Numbered from the stretch's first letter, positions 25,321-35,918 are shown. The stretch is DNA of 64,000 bases from Clostridia bacterium (GCA_017463325.1 JAFTPK010000009.1:104561-168560), one strand, 5' to 3'. Program-made: numbers and translations. Notes: generated from the letters alone by a model not told the origin.

Positions 25321-26205
25321 ATGGAATTTTTCACTTTTTACAACTCATTTTTTTCGGCGATTTTTGCGCTGAAAGAATCGGCGGAATGGACGGACGTGAT
25401 TATTTGCGCAGCCGTTTCGCTTTCCATCGGAATTGCGCTTTTCATTTTGCAGGGAATTGGACTTTTCGTAATGGCGAAAAATAGGGGATTTTCTAAAAAA
25501 TGGATGGCGTTCGTACCCTTTTTGAGTATTGCGTATTTGGGAAAGCTGACGGGCGACTGTATCGTGTTTGGACATAAGATGAAGAGGGCGGGACTGTACG
25601 TGATGATTGCGCAGATTCTCGTCGCTGTGACCACTCTCGCTTACGCCGCGGTGAGCACCGTTTTATTCGTAGAATACGGCGAATATTTAGAGCTTTCGCA
25701 GTACGGCTACGGGTACGAATGGGTGGGATTGCCCGCCGAGGCAGAGCCTCTTCGGAAATTTATTTGGGTGTGCGACGGCGCAGGCGGTATGATCGGGCTT
25801 TCGGGGCTTTTTGAAGTGGTGTATCTGCTTTTGCTGCTTGTGTTAATGATCAGTTTTTTCCGTAAATACGTACCGCAACAGGCTATGTTCTTTTCGCTGC
25901 TTACCTGCTTTGTTCCTCTTTTGCGCTACGTTTTCGTTTTCGCGTTGCGTAAACGCCCTGCGATCAATTACGAGGACTATCTTCGCCGTCAGCGCGAAGA
26001 ATACGCGCGTAGACAAAATCAGTACGGCCCTTACGGGGGCTACGGGCAAGGTTCTTACGGAGGTTACGGATATTCACAGCCCCAGACCCCTCCGCGCCCC
26101 GCACCTCGTCCCCCCGAGGACCCTTTCGCTGAGTTTGGAGGCGAAGAAAAAAATAAAACGGAGGGGGAGGAAAAGAAAGCTCCTTCGGACGATTTATTCG
26201 ATTGA
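25321..26205 (+). CDS. Conserved membrane protein with Tyr/Gly/Pro-rich tail
   Basis: 294 residues. Five or six membrane segments occupy residues ~15-205. The C-terminal 80 residues are soluble: an Arg-rich helix (YLRRQREEYARRQNQ), a GYG-type low-complexity stretch, a proline run and an acidic end (DDLFD). I do not recognise a family. It lies 16 nt after the protease and before a terminator, closing the operon. The tail may be a protein-interaction or condensate-prone segment (inference). Confidence 0.7.
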   Translation: MEFFTFYNSFFSAIFALKESAEWTDVIICAAVSLSIGIALFILQGIGLFVMAKNRGFSKKWMAFVPFLSIAYLGKLTGDCIVFGHKMKRAGLYVMIAQILVAVTTLAYAAVSTVLFVEYGEYLELSQYGYGYEWVGLPAEAEPLRKFIWVCDGAGGMIGLSGLFEVVYLLLLLVLMISFFRKYVPQQAMFFSLLTCFVPLLRYVFVFALRKRPAINYEDYLRRQREEYARRQNQYGPYGGYGQGSYGGYGYSQPQTPPRPAPRPPEDPFAEFGGEEKNKTEGEEKKAPSDDLFD

Positions 26206-26222
26206 GAGACAACTGCATAAGA

Positions 26223-26272
26223 AAAAGACGGAGATGATAAGCAAAAGTTATAATTTCCGTCTTTTTTTTGCG
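26223..26272 (+). terminator. Terminator of the ecf-truA operon
   Basis: AAAAGACGGA and TCCGTCTTTT form the stem with a long loop, followed by a T8 run. Confidence 0.82.
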
Positions 26273-26290
26273 AAAAACCCTTTCAAAAGG

Positions 26291-26319
26291 TTTACACGAG
26301 CGCGCGACTATGATATAAT
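26291..26319 (+). promoter_or_regulatory. Promoter of the mnmE operon
   Basis: TTTACA (26291-26296), 17-bp spacer, TATAAT (26314-26319). AAGGAGGAAAG precedes the mnmE start. Confidence 0.78.
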
Positions 26320-26366
26320 AGGAAGTGTTATAAACGGAAGTTATATTTCTACAAGGAGGAAAGTCT

Positions 26367-27710
26367 ATGACGGAAGAGAATATCGCAGCCATAGCAACCG
26401 CGCCCGGGAAAGGGGGCGTGGCGATCGTCCGCGTGAGCGGTAAGGACGCCCTTGCGCTTGCGGAAAAAGCGTTTTTACCGAGTGGAAAAACGCCGGTCAA
26501 GGACTTTTCCCCTTACCGTATGTACCCGGGGGAAATTGACGCGGGGAGCTTTAAGGATTACGGGCTTTGCGTTTATTTCAAAGCGCCCAACAGCTACACG
26601 GGCGAGGACGTGGTGGAGTTTCATTGTCACGGCGGGGAGAGTATTGCCCGCGGGATCTTGAAACGGACGTTCGAGCTGGGCGCGCGGAGCGCAACGCGCG
26701 GCGAATTTACCAAGCGCGCGTTTTTAAACGGCAAGCTTTCCCTTTCCTCGGCTGAGGGGGTCGCCGATATGATCAACGGCGAAAGTGAAGCGGAGGTCAA
26801 GGCGGGTTATCTTTTGTACGGTGAGAAGCTGACGAAAAAGGCACGGGAATTCCAAGACGAGCTAAAATACCTGCTTGCGGGGATTGAGGTTTCCGTGGAC
26901 TATCCCGAGGAGGACGTGGAGGAACAGCACGTTGACGAGTTGCGGCTTGCTCTTGAAAAAACGGTGGGGCAATTAGACGAGCTTACCAAGCGTTACGCCG
27001 TGGGGAAAAAGATTAAATCGGGGGTTACCGTTGCCATTTGCGGAAAACCGAATACGGGGAAAAGCTCGCTGCTTAACCGTATGCTCGGTTACGAAAAGGC
27101 GATCGTATCCGACGTGGCGGGCACCACCCGTGACGCCGTGGAGGGAACGATTGAGATCGGCGGCGTGAAATTCAATTTGTACGATACGGCGGGCGTGCGA
27201 GAGAGCGGTGATAGGATCGAAAGCGTAGGGATTGAGCGCGCGGAGTCCATCATCAAGGCTTGCGACGTGGCGGTGTTCGTTGCCGATTACGCGCGTGGTG
27301 TGGACGACGAGGACGCAAGAGTGCTTGCCATCGTGAAAGAAAAGCCGCTGATTAAGGTGTTTAATAAGGTGGACTTGACCTCGGACGATACGGATACGGA
27401 TGCGGACGTGCATACGTCGGCGGTTACGGGCGAGGGAATAGAAAAGCTCAAAGCTCTTTTATACGACAAGGGAATGGGGGAGCGGAGCGAGGATGCAGCA
27501 TTTTTGATCGAGGAACGCCATTTCGACGCACTCAGGCGGGCAAAGATGCGCTTGATTGACGCAAGGAACGCTTGCGAAAAAGGCGACCCGCTTGATTTTA
27601 TCGGAATCGAGGTGCAGTCAGCGTGGGAAATTTTAGGCGAGATCACGGGAGAAACGGCAAGCGAAGCGGTGATTGAAGAAATCTTTATGAAGTTTTGCGT
27701 AGGAAAATAA
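26367..27710 (+). CDS. mnmE: tRNA modification GTPase MnmE
   Basis: 447 residues, the usual length. With MnmG it places the cnm5/mnm5 group on wobble uridine 34 of tRNAs. An N-terminal folate-binding domain (IAAIATAPGKGGVAIVRVSG) and a helical domain surround the G domain: G1 GKPNTGKSS near residue 225, G2 GTTRD, G3 DTAG. It ends with the catalytic Cys motif FCVGK. MnmG is not in this window. Confidence 0.95.
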   Translation: MTEENIAAIATAPGKGGVAIVRVSGKDALALAEKAFLPSGKTPVKDFSPYRMYPGEIDAGSFKDYGLCVYFKAPNSYTGEDVVEFHCHGGESIARGILKRTFELGARSATRGEFTKRAFLNGKLSLSSAEGVADMINGESEAEVKAGYLLYGEKLTKKAREFQDELKYLLAGIEVSVDYPEEDVEEQHVDELRLALEKTVGQLDELTKRYAVGKKIKSGVTVAICGKPNTGKSSLLNRMLGYEKAIVSDVAGTTRDAVEGTIEIGGVKFNLYDTAGVRESGDRIESVGIERAESIIKACDVAVFVADYARGVDDEDARVLAIVKEKPLIKVFNKVDLTSDDTDTDADVHTSAVTGEGIEKLKALLYDKGMGERSEDAAFLIEERHFDALRRAKMRLIDARNACEKGDPLDFIGIEVQSAWEILGEITGETASEAVIEEIFMKFCVGK

Positions 27711-27726
27711 CAAAGGATAAGGGAAA

Positions 27727-28620
27727 ATGGTTAATTTAGAACTGTACAGAGTATTTTATACGGTGGCAAAATGCGGTTCGTTGACGCGTGCGGCGGAGGA
27801 ATTGTATATTTCTCAGCCTGCCGTTTCACAGTCCATCAAGCAGCTTGAAAATCAGCTCGGCGCGCCGCTGTTCAACCGTACGCACCGAGGAATGGAGCTG
27901 TCCGCGCAGGGAGGGAAAGCGATTTTTGCCAAAGTAGAACAGGCGTTAAGGCTGCTTGGTGAGGCGGAAACGATCATCACGCAAATCAATACGCAAGCGA
28001 CGGGAACTATTCGGATCGGCGCGTCCGATACTATTTTTGAATACCTGCTTGCGGATAAGATCGTGGAATTCCACGAAAAATTCCCTGCGGTTAAGATCGA
28101 GCTGCTCTCCGACGTAACGCCGCGAACGCTGGAAGATTTAAAGGCAAATCTTTGCGACGTCGCCTTCGTCAATCTTCCGATTGAGGCTGATCCCGCGTTA
28201 AAATTGTACGGCAATTTTATGCGTCTTTCAGAGGTGTTCGTAACGAGCGGGAAATATCCCGAGCTGCTACGCGGAAAAATTTCCATTGCGGATCTTGAAA
28301 AATATCCGCTCGTCACCTTAGAGGCGAATACGGTGGCGACGAAGACCCTCCGTAATTTCCTTTCTTCCGTCGGCGTCAATTTGCACTCCTCCATTCAAAC
28401 GGGGAGTTGGGATATGATGAAACGGTTAGTGAGCAAGGGCATGGGGATAGGCGTTATTCCGCGCGAATACGTCAAGCGTTGTGTCGAGGACGGAAGCTTG
28501 TCGGTGATCGACACCGACCCCGCGCTTCCTGTCCGTTCGGTGGGCATGGTGCTCGTCAAAGACAAACAGATCCCGTACGCGCTGCGCGCATTTTTAGAAC
28601 TTTTTAACGTAAAGGTGTAA
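27727..28620 (+). CDS. LysR family transcriptional regulator
   Basis: 297 residues: an N-terminal winged HTH ([31 protein letters not shown]) and a periplasmic-binding-like effector domain. It lies 16 nt after mnmE and 2 nt before lepA, so it is co-transcribed with housekeeping genes and not divergent from a target, which is unusual for LysR regulators. The effector and targets cannot be read from the sequence. Confidence 0.9.
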   Translation: MVNLELYRVFYTVAKCGSLTRAAEELYISQPAVSQSIKQLENQLGAPLFNRTHRGMELSAQGGKAIFAKVEQALRLLGEAETIITQINTQATGTIRIGASDTIFEYLLADKIVEFHEKFPAVKIELLSDVTPRTLEDLKANLCDVAFVNLPIEADPALKLYGNFMRLSEVFVTSGKYPELLRGKISIADLEKYPLVTLEANTVATKTLRNFLSSVGVNLHSSIQTGSWDMMKRLVSKGMGIGVIPREYVKRCVEDGSLSVIDTDPALPVRSVGMVLVKDKQIPYALRAFLELFNVKV

Positions 28621-28621
28621 T

Positions 28622-30430
28622 ATGGCAAAACCCAACCAAAAAATCAGAAATTTTTGCATTATCGCTCATATCGACCACGGCAAGTCAACGCTTGCGGATA
28701 GATTGATCGAACGGACGGGGCAGGTATCCAAACGCGACATGGAGGAGCAACTTCTTGACAGTATGGATATCGAGCGTGAGCGCGGCATTACCATTAAGCT
28801 CACTCCTGTGAGAATGTACTATACTGCCAAGGACGGCACCGAGTACGAATACAACCTGATCGACACCCCGGGGCACGTGGACTTTACCTACGAGGTGAGC
28901 CGTTCGTTGGCGGCTTGCGAGGGGGCAATTCTCGTCGTGGACGCGACGCAAGGGGTGGAGGCGCAGACGCTTGCCAACGTCTATCTCGCCTTGGAAAACA
29001 ATTTGGAAATTTTGCCTGTCATCAATAAGATCGACCTGCCCAGCGCAAGAATTGAGGACGCGAAACGGGAGATCGAAGAGGTGATCGGCCTTGACGCCGA
29101 GGGGATCCCTTGCGTTTCGGCAAAAGAGGGGACGAATATCGAGGACTTATTAGAGGCGATCGCTACCTATTTTCCCGCCCCCGACGGCGATACGGAGGCT
29201 CCTTTAAAGGCGCTCATTTTTGACAGCTATTACGACAATTATAAAGGGGTCATTCTATTTATTCGCTTGGTGGATGGCGAGGTAAAGGTGGGAGATAAAA
29301 TTCGCACTTTCCTTTCCGACGCCGTGTACGAAGTTACCGAGGTGGGGGTATTTGCGCCCGGGCTGTTGCCCAAAGAAAAGCTCTCCGCGGGACAAGTTGG
29401 GTATTTGGCGGCGTCTATCAAATCCATTCAAGACGTAGCGGTGGGGGACACCGTAACGGGGGTGAATAACCCCGCGCCCGCACCTTTGCCCGGGTACAAG
29501 CAGGTACAGCCCGTCGTTTTTTGCGGGATCTATCCGCTTGACGGCAGTAAATTCAACGATTTGAAAGAGGCAATCTTGAAATTGCAGCTCAACGACGCGT
29601 CGCTGATTTTTGAGCCTGATACCTCCGTCGCGCTCGGGTTCGGGTTCCGTTGCGGGTTCCTCGGGCTATTGCATATGGAAATCATTCAAGAGCGTATCGA
29701 GCGGGAATTCAATTTGGACATCATTACGACGGCGCCGTCGGTAAGCTATCTCGTGCATAAGACGAGCGGCGAGGAATTTTTCGTGGATAACCCCTCGCAC
29801 CTGCCCGACCCGTCCGACATTGAATACATGGAAGAACCGATCGTCAAAGCGGATATTTTTACTCCGCCCGATTACATGGGCGCGATTATGGATCTTTGTA
29901 AGGAAAAGCGCGGGATTTTCAAGAATATGACCTACTTGGACGAACGGCGGGTAAAGCTGGAATATACGCTGCCGCTCAACGAGATTGTTTACGATTTCTT
30001 CGACGGCTTGAAATCGCGCACGAAAGGGTATGCGAGCTTTGATTACGAGCTTGCGGGATATCAACGCTCCAAGCTCGTGCGGCTAGATATTCTGTTAAAC
30101 GGCGAGGTTTGCGACGCGCTTTCCTCAATCGTGTTCGAGGGGAATGCGTACGAACGCGGTCGCACCCTTTGCGAAAATTTAAAGGAGGCGATCCCCCGTC
30201 AGCTTTTCGAGATCCCCGTACAGGCGGCGATCGGGAGCAAAATTATTGCCCGTGAAACGGTAAAGGCGGTTAGAAAAGACGTCCTTGCCAAATGCTACGG
30301 CGGCGACATCACCCGTAAGCGTAAGCTGCTCGAAAAGCAAAAAGAGGGCAAAAAACGTATGCGTCAGGTGGGTAGCGTCGAGGTGCCGTCGGAAGTATTT
30401 ATGGAAATTCTCAAAACCAACAAAGACTAA
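28622..30430 (+). CDS. lepA: Elongation factor 4 (LepA)
   Basis: 602 residues, full length. A ribosome-bound translational GTPase. G1 [10 protein letters not shown]2 RERGITI, G3 DTPGHVDF and G4 NKIDLP are all present, and the unique LepA C-terminal domain ends in [16 protein letters not shown]. It starts 2 nt after lysR. Confidence 0.96.
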   Translation: MAKPNQKIRNFCIIAHIDHGKSTLADRLIERTGQVSKRDMEEQLLDSMDIERERGITIKLTPVRMYYTAKDGTEYEYNLIDTPGHVDFTYEVSRSLAACEGAILVVDATQGVEAQTLANVYLALENNLEILPVINKIDLPSARIEDAKREIEEVIGLDAEGIPCVSAKEGTNIEDLLEAIATYFPAPDGDTEAPLKALIFDSYYDNYKGVILFIRLVDGEVKVGDKIRTFLSDAVYEVTEVGVFAPGLLPKEKLSAGQVGYLAASIKSIQDVAVGDTVTGVNNPAPAPLPGYKQVQPVVFCGIYPLDGSKFNDLKEAILKLQLNDASLIFEPDTSVALGFGFRCGFLGLLHMEIIQERIEREFNLDIITTAPSVSYLVHKTSGEEFFVDNPSHLPDPSDIEYMEEPIVKADIFTPPDYMGAIMDLCKEKRGIFKNMTYLDERRVKLEYTLPLNEIVYDFFDGLKSRTKGYASFDYELAGYQRSKLVRLDILLNGEVCDALSSIVFEGNAYERGRTLCENLKEAIPRQLFEIPVQAAIGSKIIARETVKAVRKDVLAKCYGGDITRKRKLLEKQKEGKKRMRQVGSVEVPSEVFMEILKTNKD

Positions 30431-30444
30431 AAAGAGGAACGACT

Positions 30445-31578
30445 ATGGCTGGTATTTATATTCACGTACCTTTTTGCAGGCATAAATGCTCCTATTGCGA
30501 TTTTGTTTCTTTTCCCGATAAGATAGACTACGCTGAGGCGTACATGGCCTGTCTTTATAAGGAACTGAAAATGCGCGGTGAGGAGCTGAAAGATTATACG
30601 TTCGACACCGTGTATTTCGGCGGTGGAACCCCCTCGTATATTCCCCCGAAACTCATTCTCGGGGCAATGAACCGTATTCGCGAGTGCTTTACCTTGACAA
30701 AGGACGCCGAAGTGACGCTTGAACTTAACCCGGGGACGATCGGAGAAAACAAGATCAAAACGTACAAGCAGGCGGGGATCAACCGTTTTTCAATCGGTCT
30801 GCAAACGGCGATCGACAGTCAGCTGGAAGATCTTGGGCGTATCCATAACGCCCGTGACTACGTGTACGCAACAAAGCTTTTGAGTGGGGAAAATTTCAGT
30901 ACCGACGTCATGCTTGGACTCAAAGGGCAAACCAAAGAGGACATTCGTAAAACGATCGAGCTTGCGCACGCTTGCGGGTCGAAACATATATCCATGTACG
31001 CGCTCACCGTCGAGGACGGCGCGCCGATCTACACCGATTATTTAAACGGCGAGTTGCCCGATAGCGACGAGGTGGCGGAATTTTACGACTATGGCATGGG
31101 GCTGTTAAAGGAAAAGGGATACGAACGCTACGAGGTGTCCAACTTCGCCCTTCAAGGCTACGAAAGCAAACATAACCTCAATTACTGGAAACGCGGGGAA
31201 TATATCGGCTTTGGCGTTTCGGCAAGCTCGTTTATGCGCGGTAAGCGTTTTACGAATACGTTCAGCCTTGATGAATACATGAAATGTATCATTTCGGGAC
31301 ACTACGCCGCGGTGACGAGCGAAGAGGTGAGTAAGCCGATTGCAAAATTTGAGTTTTTAATGCTGGGACTTCGCACCAAATACGGCGTTTCGGCGAAAGA
31401 ATATGAAAAGCAGTTCGGCTCTAAAATCGGCGAGGATTTCCCGATCGCCGTGAAAAAGAGCTTGCAATATTTGGAATCGGACGGCGATAAATTAAAAATC
31501 AAGGACGAATATTTGTACGTGCAAAATTCTATTTTAATGCCTTTTATGGAGGAGATCCCCGAGGAGGGAAAGGAATGA
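30445..31578 (+). CDS. hemW: HemW-like radical SAM protein
   Basis: 377 residues. The radical SAM cluster motif CxxxCxxC is C11, C15 and C18 (CRHKCSYCDF), followed by YFGGGTPS. The C-terminal HemW domain is present. Once annotated as oxygen-independent coproporphyrinogen oxidase, HemW is now regarded as a heme chaperone. The lepA-hemW order is common in Firmicutes (there before hrcA), and the first His-rich motif of HemN is absent. It overlaps the next gene by 4 nt (ATGA). Confidence 0.9.
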   Translation: MAGIYIHVPFCRHKCSYCDFVSFPDKIDYAEAYMACLYKELKMRGEELKDYTFDTVYFGGGTPSYIPPKLILGAMNRIRECFTLTKDAEVTLELNPGTIGENKIKTYKQAGINRFSIGLQTAIDSQLEDLGRIHNARDYVYATKLLSGENFSTDVMLGLKGQTKEDIRKTIELAHACGSKHISMYALTVEDGAPIYTDYLNGELPDSDEVAEFYDYGMGLLKEKGYERYEVSNFALQGYESKHNLNYWKRGEYIGFGVSASSFMRGKRFTNTFSLDEYMKCIISGHYAAVTSEEVSKPIAKFEFLMLGLRTKYGVSAKEYEKQFGSKIGEDFPIAVKKSLQYLESDGDKLKIKDEYLYVQNSILMPFMEEIPEEGKE

Positions 31579-32306
31579 GGATTTTAATGATTCGTCACGG
31601 CGACCCCGATTATAAAAACGATTGCCTCACCGAAAAAGGCAGACGGGAGGCCGCGCTGCTTGCAGAAAAATTGAAAAAGGAAAAAATCGACTATTTCTAT
31701 TCCTCGCCGCTTGGCAGGGCGAAGGAAACCTGTATGACCGTCGCTAAGGCTATGGGCAGAGAAAAGGAAGTCGTCGAAAAGGACTTTTTGCGGGAATTTG
31801 GACACCGTTTCACGTTGCCATCGGGGGAAGAAAAGGGAATTCCTTGGGATTTCTTGCCTGAGTTCTGGACAGGAGAACCGCTTATGTACGACAATGAAAA
31901 CTGGCATCAGCAGCCCTTTTTCAAAGCGACGGACATGGAGAAACATTATAGGCAGGTATGCGACGAGTTTGATAAGCTGTTGGAAACGCACGGCTATCAG
32001 CGCGACGGAAAAATTTACAAGTCCGTCCGCGCGAATACGGACACGGTGGCATTATTTTGCCATTTTGGTGTAGAGGGTACTCTGCTTTCGCGGCTTTTTA
32101 ACGTGCCGCCTATGATCCTTACTCATCATTTCGCGGCGCTCACCTCGTCCGTGACCACGTTGTACACGGAAGAGCGGCGGCAGGGCAAGGTAATTTTCCG
32201 TTGTTGCGGCTACGGCGATATAAGCCACTTATACGCGGGGGGTGAGGCTCCTTCGTTTGCTTGCCGTTTTTGCGAGGTGCACGGCGACGGTACGAGAGAG
32301 GATTAA
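31575..32306 (+). CDS. Histidine phosphatase family protein
   Basis: 243 residues. The phosphoglycerate-mutase-like RHG motif (MIRHGDPDY) supplies the catalytic His, with the second His in FCHFGVEG. Members dephosphorylate small metabolites; the substrate is not evident. It overlaps hemW by 4 nt and precedes a Nudix gene, a small metabolite-housekeeping cluster. Confidence 0.86.
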   Translation: MRILMIRHGDPDYKNDCLTEKGRREAALLAEKLKKEKIDYFYSSPLGRAKETCMTVAKAMGREKEVVEKDFLREFGHRFTLPSGEEKGIPWDFLPEFWTGEPLMYDNENWHQQPFFKATDMEKHYRQVCDEFDKLLETHGYQRDGKIYKSVRANTDTVALFCHFGVEGTLLSRLFNVPPMILTHHFAALTSSVTTLYTEERRQGKVIFRCCGYGDISHLYAGGEAPSFACRFCEVHGDGTRED

Positions 32307-32318
32307 GGAGAACGGACT

Positions 32319-32723
32319 ATGAAACACGTAACGGTTGCGGCGGCGCTGATTTTTGAAAACGGTAAAATTTTTGCGACGAGGCGCGGGGAGAGCAAGTTTC
32401 CTTATCTTTCCCATAAATACGAATTCCCGGGCGGGAAGATTGAGGCGGGCGAAAAGGGTGAGGACGCGGTAAAACGGGAGCTGAAAGAAGAGCTGGACTT
32501 AGACGTTGCCGTCGAGCGGCTGTATTCGGTGACAGATTTCACTTATCCCGATTTTTCCATTACCCTATACCTGTACGATTGCGTGCGGCTTTCAGAGTTT
32601 ACCTTAAAGGAGCACGAGGAGTACGCGTATTTTTCTCCTAAGGAGTTAGATGAAAAAGAGTGGGCGCCTGCGGACGCGGAGGTGCTTGGCGAGCTTAAAC
32701 GGGTATTTGGAGGCGAGGCATGA
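32319..32723 (+). CDS. Nudix hydrolase, MutT-like
   Basis: 134 residues. A complete Nudix box runs from GGKIEAGEKGED to RELKEELDLD. The small size, N-terminal VAAALIFENGKIFATRR and PGGKIE fit (deoxy)nucleotide-cleaning MutT proteins such as 8-oxo-dGTPase or CTP pyrophosphohydrolase. AAGGAGAAC precedes the start; the end overlaps aroK by 4 nt. Confidence 0.88.
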   Translation: MKHVTVAAALIFENGKIFATRRGESKFPYLSHKYEFPGGKIEAGEKGEDAVKRELKEELDLDVAVERLYSVTDFTYPDFSITLYLYDCVRLSEFTLKEHEEYAYFSPKELDEKEWAPADAEVLGELKRVFGGEA

Positions 32724-33214
32724 ACAACGTGATCCTAATCGGTATGCCGGGCGCGGGAAAAACGACGGTGGGCACCTATTTGTCGGAGCTGATCGGCTAC
32801 GGCTACGTGGACAGCGACAGCGTTATTATCGCCCGCGAGGGGAAACGCTTGAACGAGCTGATCGCCGAATACGGCAGGGAGAAATTTCTCGATATCGAGG
32901 CGAAAGTGAACGCGGAGATCACCGCAAGCCGTTGCGTAATTGCAACGGGCGGCAGCGTCGTGTATCGACCGTACGCACTCGAAACTTTGAAAAAGACGGG
33001 CAGGGTCGTATATTTAAAGCTCTCTTTGGCGGAGCTTGAAAGTAGGCTTGGCGACTTAAAGGAACGGGGCGTTGCCCTTAAAGCGGGATATACCTTAAAG
33101 GACTTGTATGACGAACGAACGCCTCTATACGAGCGTTACGCAGAAATCACCGTTTGTTTGGACGGATTGAGCGTGGAAGAGGCGGCGAATAAAATAGCGG
33201 AGGCGTTGCAATGA
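32720..33214 (+). CDS. aroK: Shikimate kinase
   Basis: 164 residues. Phosphorylates shikimate at O3 in aromatic amino acid synthesis. P-loop GMPGAGKT (residues 7-14), shikimate-binding DSD near residue 34, and ATGGSVV (the GG motif) near 77. Overlaps with both neighbours are 4 nt (ATGA), indicating coupling. Other shikimate genes are not in the window. Confidence 0.88.
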   Translation: MNNVILIGMPGAGKTTVGTYLSELIGYGYVDSDSVIIAREGKRLNELIAEYGREKFLDIEAKVNAEITASRCVIATGGSVVYRPYALETLKKTGRVVYLKLSLAELESRLGDLKERGVALKAGYTLKDLYDERTPLYERYAEITVCLDGLSVEEAANKIAEALQ

Positions 33215-34251
33215 AAAAACGGATAGCCGTATACGGCGCAGGAGCTATGGGCACGGTGCTGGGCGCATTTTTGACGGCGGGCGGCTTGGAGGTCGATTTG
33301 ATCAGTCGTAACGAAAATCACGTCGAGGGATTAAAAAAAAGCGGCGCGATTATTGAATGTACGGCGGTGGAAAAAGAGATCAAGATACCCGTAAAAGCTT
33401 TGATGCCCGAAGAGATGACGGGCAAATACGACGTCGTATTTTTGATGACGAAACAGCGGGAAAACGTGCGCACCCTTACTTTTTTACAGGACTATTTGGC
33501 GGAGGACGGCGTGGTTTGTACGACGCAGAACGGTCTTCCTGAGGAGAGCGTGGCGTCCGTGTTGGGCTATGAAAAGACGTATGGCGCGGCGGTGACGTTC
33601 GGGGCGAAATTCGTCGGCGGGGGCAAGGTAGCGCTCACGTCCGCGCCCAAGGCAATGTCCATTCGCGTCGGCGGGTATTTCAACGACAATTCTCGCGCGG
33701 AGGAGTTAAAGGAGATCTTGCTTGCGGGGCGAGTGCTTTCGGGAAATGAAAATTTTGCTGAGGTCACGGACAATCTTGCAGGCGCAAGATGGAGCAAGCT
33801 TGCCGTCAACGGCGCCTTTTCGGGGCTTTCGGTGGTGACGGGGCTGACCTTTGGGGAGATCGCCAAAAAGAAAAAGACGAGAAAGGTTGCGCTTGGACTT
33901 CTTCGAGAGGCGATCTTGGCGGCGAAAGCGCACGGCGTTCAGCCTGAAAAAATGCAAGGGTACGAGTTGGAGCAATTGTTTGGAAAAGGCAGTTGGTTTC
34001 GCGACGTCAAGGCGAATTTTCTCCTCCCGATCGCCATAAAAAATCACGCTATGTTGCGTTCGGGAATGCTTGCGGACGTGCAAAAGGGCAAAAAGTGTGA
34101 GATTGACTTTATTTGCGGCGTCGTTGCGACGATGGCGAAGAAAGCGGGGGTAGAGGCGCCGCTTTCAGAAAAGGTAGTCGAGCTTGTTCACGGCATTGAA
34201 AACGGTTTGTACGAGATTTCGTATGAAAATATGAATTTTTTTGAAATTTAA
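33211..34251 (+). CDS. panE: 2-dehydropantoate 2-reductase family protein
   Basis: 346 residues. NADP-binding GAGAMG near the N-terminus (YGAGAMGTVLG), TKQ of the ketopantoate reductase fold near residue 80, and the C-terminal helical domain with catalytic-type Lys in ARWSKLAVNG. Reduces ketopantoate to pantoate for CoA synthesis. It is slightly longer than most PanE (~300), and no panB/panC is nearby, so a related ketoacid substrate is possible. Confidence 0.8.
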   Translation: MKKRIAVYGAGAMGTVLGAFLTAGGLEVDLISRNENHVEGLKKSGAIIECTAVEKEIKIPVKALMPEEMTGKYDVVFLMTKQRENVRTLTFLQDYLAEDGVVCTTQNGLPEESVASVLGYEKTYGAAVTFGAKFVGGGKVALTSAPKAMSIRVGGYFNDNSRAEELKEILLAGRVLSGNENFAEVTDNLAGARWSKLAVNGAFSGLSVVTGLTFGEIAKKKKTRKVALGLLREAILAAKAHGVQPEKMQGYELEQLFGKGSWFRDVKANFLLPIAIKNHAMLRSGMLADVQKGKKCEIDFICGVVATMAKKAGVEAPLSEKVVELVHGIENGLYEISYENMNFFEI

Positions 34252-34265
34252 AAGGAAGTAACAGT

Positions 34266-35906
34266 ATGGATTTGAACAAATTAGCGGAAGTATTGATCCC
34301 TGACGAGAACGTAAAACCTCTTTCCTATTACGAGGAACGCTATCCCGAAAGAACGCTTGAAAAGGGCGCGGAGGTCACCCGACTTGCCCCCAGTCCTACG
34401 GGCTTTATGCATATAGGGAACCTTTATGTGGCGCTCGCTAACGAGCGGATTGCGCATCAGAGCGGCGGCGCCTTTTATCTTCGTATCGAGGACACCGACG
34501 AAAAGCGTAAGGTGGAGGGCGCTGTGGAGGTGATCCACTCGTCTTTGAAATATTTTGGCGTAGAATTTGACGAGGGCGCCGATCTTTGCGGCGAATACGG
34601 CCCGTATTATCAGCGTCAACGCGCCGAGGTGTATCACGCATACGCCAAGGAGCTGATCAGAAAAGGCCTTGCCTATCCCTGTTTTTGCGGAGAGGAGGAC
34701 TTGGAAAAAATTAGGCAGCATCAAACGGAGAATAAGCTCCTCCCCGGCTACTACGGTGAATTTGCCCGTTGTAGAAATTTGAGCGAGGAGGAAATTTACG
34801 AAAATCTGAAAGCGGGCAAGCCGTACGTAATTCGCTTGCGTTCGCAGGGCGACGTGGAGAAAAAGCATACCTTCCGCGACGCGATCAAGGGGGAGATTAC
34901 CGTCACCGAAAACAATCAGGACGTCGTCATTTTGAAATCGGACGGGATCCCCACCTATCATTTTGCCCACGCGATCGACGATCATTTTATGCGTACCACC
35001 CTCGTTATTCGCGGCGAGGAATGGCTGTCCTCGTTGCCTATTCATATCGAGCTTTTTGGCGTGCTTGGGTTTAAGCTGCCGCGCTACGGCCATAACTGCT
35101 CCATTCAGAAAATGGACGGCGAGGTGCGTCGTAAGCTTTCCAAGAGAAAGGATCCCGAAGCGTCGCTCACTTTCTATCGCGAGCAAGGCTATCATAAAAA
35201 GGCGGTCAAGACGTACATGCTTACCCTGCTCAACTCAAATTTCGAGGAATGGCAGATGAAAAACCCGACGGCGGCGATCGAGGATTTCAAGTACTCTATC
35301 GGCAAAATGGGCAAGAGCGGCGCGCTGTTTGATATCGTCAAGCTCAACGACATTTCCAAATCCGTTTTCGCTACGCTTTCGGAGCGGGAGGCGTACGAGT
35401 TCTTGAAGGCGTGGGCGGAGGAATACGGCAACGAAACGCAAAAGGGGTATTATAAGGACGAGGAATACGCCTGTAAGGTTCTTGCGCTTTGTATGGGCGT
35501 AGGCGGCAAGAAACGCAGAAAGGACTTCTATTGCGCAGCGCAAGCCACCGAGTTTATTTCCTATTTCTTCGACGAAAGCTTTGCGCCTACTTACGAGTAC
35601 CGCTTTGATAGGGCGACGGTAAAGAGCATTTTACAGGCGTTCAAGCAGCAATATTCGTATGCGGACGATATGCAGACGTGGTTTGAAAAGGTAAAGGCGG
35701 TTGCAACGGCGCACGGCTTTACGACGGATATGAAAGCCTACAAGGCAGATCCGACGGCGTACGCGGGAAGCGTTGCGGACGTCGCGGAAATACTCCGTAT
35801 TGCGACGACGGGGCTTGCGAACACTCCCGACCTTTGGACGATTATGCAAATTTTGGGCGAAGAGCGCACCCTCGCCCGTTTAGAAAAAGCGATAGACAGT
35901 CTTTAA
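34266..35906 (+). CDS. gltX: Glutamyl-tRNA synthetase
   Basis: 546 residues. Class I motifs: PSPTGFMHIGN (HIGH-like) and KLSKRKDPEAS (KMSKS-like). An N-terminal extension of ~35 residues precedes the Rossmann fold, and a helical anticodon-binding domain follows. It lies 14 nt after panE. Without GatCAB information it cannot be said whether it also charges tRNA-Gln; most Clostridia do. Confidence 0.93.
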   Translation: MDLNKLAEVLIPDENVKPLSYYEERYPERTLEKGAEVTRLAPSPTGFMHIGNLYVALANERIAHQSGGAFYLRIEDTDEKRKVEGAVEVIHSSLKYFGVEFDEGADLCGEYGPYYQRQRAEVYHAYAKELIRKGLAYPCFCGEEDLEKIRQHQTENKLLPGYYGEFARCRNLSEEEIYENLKAGKPYVIRLRSQGDVEKKHTFRDAIKGEITVTENNQDVVILKSDGIPTYHFAHAIDDHFMRTTLVIRGEEWLSSLPIHIELFGVLGFKLPRYGHNCSIQKMDGEVRRKLSKRKDPEASLTFYREQGYHKKAVKTYMLTLLNSNFEEWQMKNPTAAIEDFKYSIGKMGKSGALFDIVKLNDISKSVFATLSEREAYEFLKAWAEEYGNETQKGYYKDEEYACKVLALCMGVGGKKRRKDFYCAAQATEFISYFFDESFAPTYEYRFDRATVKSILQAFKQQYSYADDMQTWFEKVKAVATAHGFTTDMKAYKADPTAYAGSVADVAEILRIATTGLANTPDLWTIMQILGEERTLARLEKAIDSL

Positions 35907-35918
35907 GGAGAACGAAAA

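Noticed and set aside
25910..26443. 177-codon plus-strand frame spanning the terminator and mnmE promoter
   Set aside because: Runs through a terminator and promoter and overlaps two better genes out of frame.
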